Shown piece by piece: positions 43,989 to 52,682 of a stretch of 64,000 bases of DNA (the stretch's first letter is position 1; every line of letters begins with the position of its first letter). The notes beneath the pieces are model-generated. The model searched no databases. It had not been told where the DNA came from and saw nothing but the letters and a program-made list of their open reading frames with translations. This DNA comes from Paenibacillus sp. MAEPY2 (GTDB lineage: Bacteria > Bacillota > Bacilli > Paenibacillales > Paenibacillaceae). The position numbers and the translations under genes were made by a program. The stretch spans positions 186,001 to 250,000 of the forward strand of contig NZ_AWUK01000038.1 of assembly GCF_000499205.1 (NCBI RefSeq), given 5' to 3'.

Positions 43989-45299
43989 ATGAAACGTAGA
44001 AATTGGTTAAAGGCAGCTTTGATTACGACCTTGGCAGCTTCGATGCTCAGCGCGTGCGGAAACGCTAACAGCAACGAGGGAGCAAATGCAGGATCGGCAA
44101 AAGAAAATTCCGGTGAGACTATCAACCTCACGCTTTGGGGAGCTGTTCCTGCTGAGGCTGGACCTCAAGAAGTGATTGACAGCTGGAATAAGGAAAATCC
44201 AGATATTCAGGTCGAGTACTTCCGTTATGTAAATGATGACCCCGGCAACCTGAAGCTGGATACAGCGCTCATGACGGGTCAGGATGCGGATTTGTTTATC
44301 AACTACACCATTAACCGCTTACAGAAGCGTGTTGATGCAGGAGTCGCTTTGGATCTGAGCAGCAGAACAGATTACAACATCGACGAGCAAATGGGAGTGG
44401 ATGCCGCTCAATGGAAAATAGGAGATAAATACTATGGCATCCCGACAAAGAAAAATATGTTGTTCATCTGGCTAAACAAAAGCATGCTGGATGAAGCCGG
44501 TTTACCGATTCCTCCCGTCGATTGGACCTGGGACGACTTGAGAGAATATGCGAAAGCGCTAACAAAATCGAATGTGTACGGTCTAATGCAGCATGATGCT
44601 GCCTTTACCGCTGCAATCGATGGTACCATCGCGGGTCTTGGTGTAACCACACCGGAAGGAACATCTAACTTTAATAATGACCTTTGGAAAAAGCAGCTTC
44701 AAATCGTGCATGATATGATGTTTGTGGACAAATCGACACCGGAATATGGAGAACAAGTAACAAGCAAGATGCCGGTAGATACCATGTTCCTGAAAGGTGA
44801 AGCAGCCATGTTAGCCGCAGGAGAATTTATTTTCCGCAACGCCAATAACCTGAAGGAATTTCCGCATGACTTCAAAATCGCATTCGCAACGATTCCGAAA
44901 ATATCCGCCGATCAAAAGGATTATAAATATGCTGGCGGTTTAGGTGACATGCTCTCCGTTAATGCAAAATCCAAGCATCAGGATGCGGCATGGAAATTCG
45001 CAAAGTGGTATGCCGACGGCGGAATGCTGCCGATGGCAAGCGGGGGACGCCTTCCATCCTCAAAGAGTGTTGATAACAAGCAGGCAATGGACTTACTGCT
45101 CAAGGGTGTTGAAGACAAATACGATACAGAGTCCATGAATAGCGTAGTGTTCGGTGAGTTCCCATCGTTCCAGCTGAATGTACGGCAGCAAGCACTGGAT
45201 GCCCGCAAGGAAGAATACGAGAAATACTTCCTGAATGAGCAGGATATCGATACAACGCTTAAGAATATGGCCAAACGCCATCAGGATTATATCAAATAA
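43989..45299 (+). CDS. Sugar ABC transporter solute-binding lipoprotein
   Basis: A 436-residue family-1 SBP. ATG after AAGGGGGG. The signal peptide ends in LSAC (Cys23). Markers: INLTLWGAVPAEAGPQEVIDSWN, DADLFINYTINRL, YGIPTKKNMLFIWLNKSMLDEAGL, DAAWKFAKWYADGG. Exported and lipid-anchored; delivers a sugar to the permeases downstream. Located directly after the two-component pair and separated from the permeases by a strong hairpin, which would give more SBP than permease. Confidence 0.92.
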   Translation: MKRRNWLKAALITTLAASMLSACGNANSNEGANAGSAKENSGETINLTLWGAVPAEAGPQEVIDSWNKENPDIQVEYFRYVNDDPGNLKLDTALMTGQDADLFINYTINRLQKRVDAGVALDLSSRTDYNIDEQMGVDAAQWKIGDKYYGIPTKKNMLFIWLNKSMLDEAGLPIPPVDWTWDDLREYAKALTKSNVYGLMQHDAAFTAAIDGTIAGLGVTTPEGTSNFNNDLWKKQLQIVHDMMFVDKSTPEYGEQVTSKMPVDTMFLKGEAAMLAAGEFIFRNANNLKEFPHDFKIAFATIPKISADQKDYKYAGGLGDMLSVNAKSKHQDAAWKFAKWYADGGMLPMASGGRLPSSKSVDNKQAMDLLLKGVEDKYDTESMNSVVFGEFPSFQLNVRQQALDARKEEYEKYFLNEQDIDTTLKNMAKRHQDYIK

Positions 45300-45321
45300 T
45301 CGAATATCGATAATAGTCCTT

Positions 45322-45360
45322 AAGAGAGAAGAAGGATCTTCCGCTTCCTTCTTCTCTCTT
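45322..45360 (+). terminator. Strong intra-operon hairpin between SBP and permeases
   Basis: AAGAGAGAAGAAGGA (45322-45336) and its exact reverse complement (45346-45360) form a 15-bp stem with a 9-base loop. The T tract after it is short (TGTTGT), so partial termination or 3' end protection of the SBP message is likely. Confidence 0.65.
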
Positions 45361-45406
45361 TGTTGTATCTACAACGTTCCATACGAGAAGAAAGGCGGCG
45401 TTTTCT

Positions 45407-46291
45407 GTGAAAAGGAACAGCTGGATTCGGAAACAAGGCTGGGTTGGCTACGCATTTATTTTGCCTAATATGCTGGGTATTCTGGCATTTTTTATTCTGC
45501 CTGCCTTGTATTCTTTCTTTATGATGTTCACGGACTATCAATTCGCTAATCCGAATTGGACGTTCACCGGATTAGATAATATCAAACGCCTTTTTGGTGA
45601 TGATCAGTTCTATGCTTCAATCAAATATACGCTCATATTCCTCTTGTCCGTTCCCGTCTCATTAGCCATTGCGTTTCTTGTTGCCCTTGTGCTCAACCGG
45701 AACGTGTATTTGAAGGGATTGCTTAGAGGAATGTTCTTCCTGCCATACATCTCGAGCGGGGTTGCCGTTGCTTTTGTATGGATGCTGCTGTTCCAGCCGT
45801 CCCAGGGGCCAATAAATCAAGCCCTTCGCTTTATCGGAATTGAATCACCTCCAGGATGGTTCGCTGATTCAAGCTCGGCGATGTATGCAATTGACGTTGT
45901 GCAAATCTGGTTTATGTTAGGTTACAACATGATTATCTATTTGGCGGCCCTGCAGGAGATTTCGACCGAGCAGCTTGAAGCGGCACGTATCGACGGTGCA
46001 GGGAGAGCGACTATTACATGGAGAATTGTATGGCCACTTGTGAGTCCAACCACATTTATGCTTTTGATTACGGGGCTGATTATGACCATCAAATCCTTCT
46101 CTCTCATCCAGGCGATTACAGGCGGCGGCCCAAGCGGAAGCACCACGATTCTGTCGCTGTTCGTCTACAAAACGGCATTTAGCTATTATGAGATGGGTTA
46201 TGCGTCAACCATTTCCTGGTTCCTGTTTGCGGTTATTCTCATCATTACCATTATCCAATGGGTCGGCCAAAAACGCTGGGTCCATTACTAG
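45407..46291 (+). CDS. Sugar ABC transporter permease
   Basis: A 294-residue permease of the MalF/UgpA type; GTG start after AAAGGCGG. Six spans starting with GYAFILPNMLGILAFFILPALYS; EAA loop EAARIDGAG ending in WP. Pairs with the permease encoded 15 bases downstream. No ATPase gene follows. Confidence 0.92.
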   Translation: MKRNSWIRKQGWVGYAFILPNMLGILAFFILPALYSFFMMFTDYQFANPNWTFTGLDNIKRLFGDDQFYASIKYTLIFLLSVPVSLAIAFLVALVLNRNVYLKGLLRGMFFLPYISSGVAVAFVWMLLFQPSQGPINQALRFIGIESPPGWFADSSSAMYAIDVVQIWFMLGYNMIIYLAALQEISTEQLEAARIDGAGRATITWRIVWPLVSPTTFMLLITGLIMTIKSFSLIQAITGGGPSGSTTILSLFVYKTAFSYYEMGYASTISWFLFAVILIITIIQWVGQKRWVHY

Positions 46292-46306
46292 AGAGGAGAT
46301 GGCTCT

Positions 46307-47134
46307 ATGTTTAGAACAACTAAGATACGCTCGGTTAAGCTTTCCGTCACAATCCTTATGCTGATTGCAGGGTTGTTTATGATCGTCCCTTTTTTATGGA
46401 TGCTCAGTACTTCCTTCCAGACCCCAAGTGAAGTATTCCGTCAATGGCTCCCTTCGAAGCTGGACTGGACCAGTCATAAGCGGATCTGGACGGGAAACTA
46501 TAGTTTTTTCCCTTACTACTTGAACTCCCTTAAGATTGCCGTGATTGGTACAGCAGGTGCCGTTTTTATGTCTGCTTTTGCTGCTTATGGCTTTGCACGT
46601 ACGGAATTTAAGGGACGCAATACACTCTTCTTGGTGTATCTATCCATGATGATGATTCCTCCTCAAGTCGTTTTTGTTCCGAAGTTTATCCTGTTTAACT
46701 GGTTTCATATTTATAACACGCATTGGGCATTAATACTGCCTGCCATGTTCTCGATCTTTGGCGTATTTATGCTGCGCCAATTCTTTCTTAGTATCCCGAA
46801 GGAGATTACAGAATCTGCGTTTCTCGATGGTGCCGGTCATTTTCGAATTTTCTTCAAACTGGTGTTACCGTTAGCCAAACCCGCGCTTGCAACGTTTGCA
46901 ATTATCGATTTTTCCTGGCAATGGAATGATTATGAGAATGCGCTGGTATTCTTACAGAGTCCAAAGCTTTATACAATTCCTCTAGGTCTACAAAATTTCG
47001 TGCTGGAAAACAACGTAGACTATAACGGCATGATGGCAGCTTCTTCGGCAGCAATCATTCCTATGATTTTGATCTTTCTGCTTGGTCAGAAATATATCAT
47101 TCAGGGCGTATCCAGTTCGGCTGTGAAAGGCTAA
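46307..47134 (+). CDS. Carbohydrate ABC transporter permease
   Basis: A 275-residue MalG-type permease; ATG after GAGAGGAGA. Six spans and an EAA loop ESAFLDGAG (Ala of the usual EAA replaced by Ser) ending in LP. It completes the SBP/permease set controlled by the YesM/YesN pair upstream. The FAD oxidoreductase gene follows 16 bases later. Confidence 0.92.
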   Translation: MFRTTKIRSVKLSVTILMLIAGLFMIVPFLWMLSTSFQTPSEVFRQWLPSKLDWTSHKRIWTGNYSFFPYYLNSLKIAVIGTAGAVFMSAFAAYGFARTEFKGRNTLFLVYLSMMMIPPQVVFVPKFILFNWFHIYNTHWALILPAMFSIFGVFMLRQFFLSIPKEITESAFLDGAGHFRIFFKLVLPLAKPALATFAIIDFSWQWNDYENALVFLQSPKLYTIPLGLQNFVLENNVDYNGMMAASSAAIIPMILIFLLGQKYIIQGVSSSAVKG

Positions 47135-47150
47135 TTCAAAGGAGGCTTAT

Positions 47151-49415
47151 ATGATGAAACGTGAAACGATATCATTCGATGTTACGGTCATTGGCGGAGG
47201 ACTTTCCGGGATTTGTGCTGCTATTGCAGCAGCAAGATTAGGACAAAAGGTAGCGCTCGTTCATAATCGTCCTGTACTTGGCGGCAATTCCAGCTCCGAG
47301 GTACGTGTATGGGTATGCGGTGCAACCGGGCATGGCGTGAACCGTTATGCGCGGGAGACCGGTATTATGGGTGAATTGTTCATTCAGAATCAATACCGGA
47401 ATCCGGAAGGAAATCCATATTTGTGGGACGTTACGCTGCTGGAGGCGGTAAGAGCCGAGCCTAATCTGACGCTGTTTATGAATACGGATGTTAGAGAAGT
47501 AGAAGCAGACGGTGAGAAGAATGCAAGGATCATTCGCAGCGTGAAGGGCTGGATGATGGGCTCCGAGCGTGAGATTACGTTTGAAAGCGAGATGTTCCTT
47601 GATTGTACAGGTGACGGACTCATCGGATTTCTCGCTGGAGCAGCATACCGGATTGGTCGTGAAGCCCGTCATGAGTTCGGTGAAGAATGGGCACCGGATG
47701 TTGCTGATGATATTACCCTAGGCAGTACAATGTTGTTCTATACGAAAGATACCGGAAAACCGGTACGATTTGTTGCTCCATCGTTTGCTAAAGACATTAC
47801 GACAACCTCTATTCCGATAAAGCGTGTGATCCGTAGCGGAGATTCCGGCTGTCATTACTGGTGGATTGAATGGGGCGGTGAGCTGGATACGGTACATGAG
47901 AACGAGCAGATCCGGGATGAGTTATGGTCTGTTATTTATGGCATTTGGGATTATATTAAGAACTCCGGCAAGTTTCAAGCCGAGAATATGACGCTGGAAT
48001 GGGTAGGCTCGATTCCAGGCAAACGCGAATACCGCCGCTTCCTTGGTGATACGATCCTGACGCAAAATGATGTCATCTCTCAGCGCCCATTCGAAGACCG
48101 GGTCGCCTTTGGCGGTTGGTCCATCGACCTGCATCCTCCACAAGGGATGTATGCAACCGAGAGTGGATCCAAGCATCTGCATGCGGATGGCATTTATCAT
48201 ATTCCGTTTGGATGTCTGTACTCCCGGAATGTCAGCAATCTGCTGTTTGCGGGACGTAATATCAGTGCATCGCATGTTGCATTCGGAACAACCCGTGTCA
48301 TGGCAACTTGTGCGGTAATGGGAGAAGCGGCAGGTGTAGGCGCTGCCTTGTCGGTAATCAAGGGCATCACGCCTCGTGAACTGCGTGAGCTGCATTTGAC
48401 CGAATTGCAGCAAACGATGCTGCGGACCGACGCTTCGATTATAGGTCTGCACAATGTTGATTCTGCTGACCTTGCGAGAAAGGGAACCATCACGGCTTCA
48501 AGCACGATGACCCGAATTTGGCTCAATGAACCTTCCGAGGAGTACCGTCTGGTCGCTGACGTTGGATGGCTGTTTCCGGCCGATGGTGGATTTGAAGGAT
48601 TGACTCTCTTGGTCTCCGCCCATGAGGTGACAAGTCTGACTATAGAACTGTGGGATACGGGTCGCCCTGAGAATTATGTACCGGCAAACTTCAAACAAGC
48701 TTTGCAGATCCAGGTCGATATAGGTGAACAGCAATGGCTGGATGTGCCTGCAGATCGTGCAATGTTTGGAGGCGATCCTTGTAATGTATTTATCATTGTT
48801 CGTGCGAATGAAGCAATCAGTCTCTTTACATCAGCTGTCCCGGTTAGCGGCGTCCTCGCGTTCGAGCGGGAAGTCAAACCCATAGTCAGCTCGGATCTGG
48901 AGGAGCATCAGCCGGATCAGCCCGTTATCGAATGGTCAATGAAGGGCCTTGTCCGAAAACCATTCTGTTTTGCAGTGGAGACCGGTGCTTATTTACCTGA
49001 TAAAGTCATCAACGGCTACGTTCGTCCGTTTGGCGGTCCGCAGCTGTGGGTATCGGAGCCAATCACTAACGACCGTGAAGAATGGATTGAAGTCAAGCTC
49101 CCAGAACCAGTGGATATCCGGGAAATCCACCTTACCTTTAATGACGATGTTAATGAGGATTTGATTAATTTGCATCATCACGAAACACCGTTTTTGATTA
49201 TTCCGGAGATGGTTAAGACCTATGAGGTGCAGGCATATATAAATGGGGAGTGGGAAACGCTTGCTGGTGATAGTCATAACAGTGCTCGCAAAAAGATCCA
49301 TCGACTTGAGAATCCGATACAGTCAGACCGGATTAGAGTTGTCATCAATGAAACGCACGGCGGAGATCGGGCAGAAGTGATTGAAATTCGACTATATGAT
49401 GTTCATAGAAAATAA
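47151..49415 (+). CDS. FAD-dependent oxidoreductase (FAD_oxidored type) with two C-terminal beta-sandwich domains
   Basis: A 754-residue protein without a signal peptide; ATG after AAAGGAGG. Residues ~8-440 hold the FAD domain: VIGGGLSGICAAIAAARLG (dinucleotide motif from Gly15), HNRPVLGGNSSSEVRVWVCG, FLDCTGDGLIGFLAGA, and NLLFAGRNISASHVAFGTTRVMATCAVMG. After this, ~445-590 is a beta-rich module and ~600-754 resembles a discoidin/F5-8C domain (VINGYVRPFGGPQLWVS, WIEVKLPEPVDIREIHLTF, IRVVINETHGG). This family is frequent in bacterial glycan loci, but its reaction is not established as far as I know. Its place at the end of the sugar importer operon suggests oxidation of the imported sugar or of a derivative. 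Confidence 0.85.
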   Translation: MMKRETISFDVTVIGGGLSGICAAIAAARLGQKVALVHNRPVLGGNSSSEVRVWVCGATGHGVNRYARETGIMGELFIQNQYRNPEGNPYLWDVTLLEAVRAEPNLTLFMNTDVREVEADGEKNARIIRSVKGWMMGSEREITFESEMFLDCTGDGLIGFLAGAAYRIGREARHEFGEEWAPDVADDITLGSTMLFYTKDTGKPVRFVAPSFAKDITTTSIPIKRVIRSGDSGCHYWWIEWGGELDTVHENEQIRDELWSVIYGIWDYIKNSGKFQAENMTLEWVGSIPGKREYRRFLGDTILTQNDVISQRPFEDRVAFGGWSIDLHPPQGMYATESGSKHLHADGIYHIPFGCLYSRNVSNLLFAGRNISASHVAFGTTRVMATCAVMGEAAGVGAALSVIKGITPRELRELHLTELQQTMLRTDASIIGLHNVDSADLARKGTITASSTMTRIWLNEPSEEYRLVADVGWLFPADGGFEGLTLLVSAHEVTSLTIELWDTGRPENYVPANFKQALQIQVDIGEQQWLDVPADRAMFGGDPCNVFIIVRANEAISLFTSAVPVSGVLAFEREVKPIVSSDLEEHQPDQPVIEWSMKGLVRKPFCFAVETGAYLPDKVINGYVRPFGGPQLWVSEPITNDREEWIEVKLPEPVDIREIHLTFNDDVNEDLINLHHHETPFLIIPEMVKTYEVQAYINGEWETLAGDSHNSARKKIHRLENPIQSDRIRVVINETHGGDRAEVIEIRLYDVHRK

Positions 49416-49534
49416 AAAAAATTACTTTTAGACGGGTAACATGGACTGATGCTGATCAGCATCAAACCAACATTTACGGCGTTTCATAGTAAAGTAGACG
49501 ATGCTAGTTTAATTTATTTTGGATAATAATGACA

Positions 49535-49563
49535 TTGACAACGAAAGGTTTTTCGAAAATAAT
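49535..49563 (+). promoter_or_regulatory. Promoter of the codBA leader
   Basis: TTGACA (49535-49540), 17-base spacer, AATAAT (49558-49563). Start expected near 49570, giving a leader of about 220 bases. Between 49416 and this site nothing else is recognisable. Confidence 0.6.
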
Positions 49564-49589
49564 GGGATGTAATTGAATACTGGTACCTT

Positions 49590-49746
49590 TAATTCAGTCC
49601 AGAGAGGCTGGCAAGGGCAGCGGATTTTTGTAATCACGCGTGAATCAGGGCATATTCCGTCAGGGATGCTCTGTGTCTTCGCGCGGGTTATGATGTAAAA
49701 AAGAGGCTACTTGTCAGTTTGAGACTTGACAAGTAGCCTCTTTTTT
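49590..49746 (+). promoter_or_regulatory. PyrR-type transcription attenuator (PyrR-binding hairpin plus terminator) before codBA
   Basis: The core AGTCCAGAGAGGCTGGCAAG (49596-49615) matches the conserved PyrR-binding anti-antiterminator loop of Bacillus pyr leaders. Downstream, GAGGCTACTTGTCA (49703-49716) pairs perfectly with its complement at 49727-49740 and is followed by TTTTTTC, an intrinsic terminator 45 bases before codB. In known pyr attenuators UMP-bound PyrR stabilises the first hairpin, which lets the terminator form. The arrangement predicts that cytosine salvage is switched off when pyrimidines are plentiful. The intervening antiterminator pairing was not worked out. Confidence 0.85.
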
Positions 49747-49790
49747 CTGCTTTTTTTGGTATCAGGACACTTTAAGTTGGAGGTATTCTG

Positions 49791-51071
49791 ATGAGCAAAC
49801 AAGATCAAGAGTTTTCGTGGCAAGAGGTGCCGAAAGCACAGAGAAATCATTTTTGGAAGACGTTAGCCGTGATGCTGGGATTCACTTTCTTCTCGGCAAG
49901 CATGCTGGCAGGGGGGACGCTTGGAGTCAGCTTGACGTTCATGGAGTTCATCGGCATCGTCCTTGCGGGCAATCTGGTGCTCGGTATCTATACGGGAGCG
50001 CTGGCACATATCGCAGCCAAAATGGGCCTGTCCACACACTTGCTGGCCAAATACGCGTTCGGTGAGAAAGGATCATACCTGCCTTCGTTCCTGCTCGGCT
50101 TCACACAGGTTGGATGGTTCGGGGTAGGTGTGGCCATGTTCGCGATTCCGGTCGCTAAAGCGATGGATTGGAACGTGTACCTGTTGATCTTCCTGTTTGG
50201 TCTAGCCATGACGGCATCGGCCATCTTCGGCATGAAGTCACTCGTCATCCTGGGTTATATCGCGGTTCCGGCGATTGCCATTCTCGGCGGTTACTCCATG
50301 TTCGAAGGTGCAGGTACATTGGGCGGTCTGGAAGGCATGCTCGATTACACCCCGTCACAGTCGCTCACTGCGGCAGCAGCATTGACCATTTGTATTGGCT
50401 CATTCATTAGTGGCGGAACGCTGACGCCCGATTTTGCCCGATTCTCCCGGACGTCCCGGCAGGCGGTTACCGCAACGGTCATTGCATTCTTTCTGGGGAA
50501 CTCCCTTATGTTCCTGTTCGGTGCAGTCGGTGCAATGGCTTATAACCTGGCAGATATCTCGGAGGTCATGTTCCTGCAAGGCTTGCTCATTCCCGCGATC
50601 ATCGTGCTTGGACTCAATATCTGGACGACCAACGATAACGCCTTATACGCTTCCGGTTTGGGCTTTGCCAATATCACTAAAATTTCGAAAAAATTCTTCG
50701 TTATCGTCAATGGCATCGTGGGTACCGTATTTGCTATGTGGATGTACAACAATTTCGTCAGTTTCCTGAATGTGCTGGGCGCGGCAATACCGTCGATCGG
50801 CGCCATTATCATCGCGGACTATTTCTTCGTGAAGCGCAGAAACTATAAACCGTTTGCTGACATGACTTTTAAAACGGTAAACTGGGTAGCGATGGCAGCT
50901 TGGGCCATCGGTGTTGCATTTGCCCAGCTTGCCCCAGGAGTAACACCTTTAAATGCACTGATCGGTACGGCGGTGGCCTACATCGTGCTGATGCTGATCG
51001 TTCCTTCGAAAGAATCCAACAAAGAAAAGGGGAAAATAAATGATTATACAGAACGCAAAATTGCGGGGTAA
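49791..51071 (+). CDS. codB: Cytosine permease
   Basis: A 426-residue NCS1-family transporter with about 12 spans; ATG ten bases after GGAGGT. Opening [33 protein letters not shown] and the later [14 protein letters not shown] and [13 protein letters not shown] segments are characteristic of CodB. It imports cytosine with a cation. The cytosine deaminase gene starts within its last 32 bases. The PyrR attenuator lies in its leader. Confidence 0.93.
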   Translation: MSKQDQEFSWQEVPKAQRNHFWKTLAVMLGFTFFSASMLAGGTLGVSLTFMEFIGIVLAGNLVLGIYTGALAHIAAKMGLSTHLLAKYAFGEKGSYLPSFLLGFTQVGWFGVGVAMFAIPVAKAMDWNVYLLIFLFGLAMTASAIFGMKSLVILGYIAVPAIAILGGYSMFEGAGTLGGLEGMLDYTPSQSLTAAAALTICIGSFISGGTLTPDFARFSRTSRQAVTATVIAFFLGNSLMFLFGAVGAMAYNLADISEVMFLQGLLIPAIIVLGLNIWTTNDNALYASGLGFANITKISKKFFVIVNGIVGTVFAMWMYNNFVSFLNVLGAAIPSIGAIIIADYFFVKRRNYKPFADMTFKTVNWVAMAAWAIGVAFAQLAPGVTPLNALIGTAVAYIVLMLIVPSKESNKEKGKINDYTERKIAG

Positions 51072-52308
51072 AGAAGGTCTATGGAATATCGTCGTGAAGG
51101 ACGGGAAGTTCGTACAAATTACGCAGGAGCTGCAAGCAACGGCAAATGAGGAAGTACTTGACGTCAACGGTTCACTTGTACTGCCGCCGTTCATTGAACC
51201 TCATATTCATCTGGATACTACATTAACGGCAGGCGAACCGGAATGGAATTTGAGTGGAACGCTGTTCGAAGGCATCCAGCGCTGGTCGGAACGCAAGGCT
51301 TCCCTGACGCATGAAGACGTCAAAATACGTTCCAAAACGGCACTGAAATGGCAAATGGCCCAGGGCATCCAGCACGTACGGACGCATGTGGATGTCACCG
51401 ATCCAAGCCTTACCGCTGTTAAAGCGATGCTTGAAGTAAAAGAGGAAATGGCACCCTACATGGATATCCAGCTTGTCGCTTTCCCTCAAGAAGGCATTCA
51501 CTCTTATCCGAACGGTGTGGAGTTGTTGGAAGAGTCGCTGAAAATGGGCGTTGACGTGGTCGGCGGTATTCCACACTTCGAATTTACAAGGGAATACGGC
51601 GTCGATTCGATGAAGGTCGCGTTTGATCTCGCCGAAAAATACGACCGTCTTATCGACATCCATTGCGACGAAATTGATGACGAGCAATCCCGTTTCGTGG
51701 AAGTCGTTGCCAAAGAAGCCTATGAACGCGGACTGGGCTCCCGCACGACGGCAAGCCATACAACGGCGATGGGGTCATATAATGATGCCTATACGTACAA
51801 ATTGTTCAGATTGCTGAAGATGGCTGACCTGAATTTCGTCTCCAATCCGCTCGTCAACATCCACCTACAGGGACGCTTCGACACGTATCCGAAAAGAAGA
51901 GGGCTGACTCGTGTCAAAGAATTGCAGGAAGCCGGCCTTAACGTGTGCTTCGGTCACGATGACATCTTCGATCCATGGTATCCGCTAGGTACGGGCAACA
52001 TGCTTCAGGTGCTGCACATGGGCATCCATGCTTCACAGCTGCTCGGTTACGACCAAATCGTGAACTCGATCGATCTTATTACGAAAAATAGCGCAAGAAC
52101 GCTGCATATCGAAGAAGTGTACGGCATTGAAGAAGGTAAGCCTGCCAACTTCATCGTTCTTGAAGCAGAGAACGAATATGAGGCTATTCGCAAACAGGCC
52201 GGCGTACTTTATTCGTACAGAGGCGGCCGTAAAATCGCGGAAACGAAGCCGCGGGACACATCTATTATTCTTGAGAGTGGTTCGGAGAATGTCACGTTCA
52301 ATAAATAA
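51040..52308 (+). CDS. codA: Cytosine deaminase
   Basis: A 422-residue amidohydrolase; ATG at 51040 overlaps codB by 32 bases after AAAGGGGAAAAT. Metal ligands: HIHLD (His55, His57), the histidine in [10 protein letters not shown], a histidine in [14 protein letters not shown] and the aspartate in [33 protein letters not shown] is a CodA signature. It converts cytosine to uracil and ammonia in the cytoplasm, feeding pyrimidine salvage together with CodB. Confidence 0.95.
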   Translation: MIIQNAKLRGKEGLWNIVVKDGKFVQITQELQATANEEVLDVNGSLVLPPFIEPHIHLDTTLTAGEPEWNLSGTLFEGIQRWSERKASLTHEDVKIRSKTALKWQMAQGIQHVRTHVDVTDPSLTAVKAMLEVKEEMAPYMDIQLVAFPQEGIHSYPNGVELLEESLKMGVDVVGGIPHFEFTREYGVDSMKVAFDLAEKYDRLIDIHCDEIDDEQSRFVEVVAKEAYERGLGSRTTASHTTAMGSYNDAYTYKLFRLLKMADLNFVSNPLVNIHLQGRFDTYPKRRGLTRVKELQEAGLNVCFGHDDIFDPWYPLGTGNMLQVLHMGIHASQLLGYDQIVNSIDLITKNSARTLHIEEVYGIEEGKPANFIVLEAENEYEAIRKQAGVLYSYRGGRKIAETKPRDTSIILESGSENVTFNK

Positions 52309-52343
52309 TTCAATGTTTTGATTGAGACAAATCAAAATCAAAG

Positions 52344-52403
52344 CACCTTCAAGAAAATGAAACCTTGTCGACAGATAGGGAAATCTTCTTGGAGGTGTTT
52401 TTG
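52344..52403 (+). terminator. Hairpin after codA
   Basis: CACCTTCAAGAA (52344-52355) pairs with TTCTTGGAGGTG (52386-52397, one G-T wobble) and is followed by TTTTT. The loop is long (30 bases). Confidence 0.6.
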
Positions 52404-52427
52404 CTTAATCTGCTTTAAAATTATGAT

Positions 52428-52458
52428 TTGACTTACAGTTAACTCTATGTCTTATACT
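52428..52458 (+). promoter_or_regulatory. Possible promoter of the MFS exporter
   Basis: TTGACT (52428-52433), 19-base spacer, TATACT (52453-52458). The ~220-base leader that would follow has two direct copies of GATCAAACT (52519-52527 and 52550-52558, 31 bases apart). Confidence 0.35.
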
Positions 52459-52592
52459 CCGAATATGAAAGAAAAAATAAGTGGCTTTTCTGGGGTAGGG
52501 CAGTTACAATTTGTTGGGATCAAACTAAATCTATGAAAAACCGTAGATAGATCAAACTCATTTGAATTCTTTGCCTTTAAACTAATGGGGGT

Positions 52593-52682
52593 GTGAACAG
52601 GAAAAGGAATGAACGCCAAATGTATTGCAACGGGGATTCAAATAAAATAAATGAAGTAATGAATTGGAGATTTATTGAATAA
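52593..52682 (+). CDS. Small upstream ORF coupled to the MFS exporter (tentative)
   Basis: GTG AAC AGG ... encodes 29 residues (starting MNRKRNERQMYCNG) and its TAA stop overlaps the exporter ATG as TAATG. A GGGGGTG stretch precedes it, though rather close. The exporter itself has only a weak TGGAGA 12 bases before its ATG, so translation of this short frame could supply ribosomes to it. No similarity recognised; it may be chance. Confidence 0.3.
   Translation: MNRKRNERQMYCNGDSNKINEVMNWRFIE

Noticed and set aside
52465-52536. 23-codon ORF starting MKEKISGF in the exporter leader
   Set aside because: Its ATG coincides with the expected transcription start and has no ribosome binding site.
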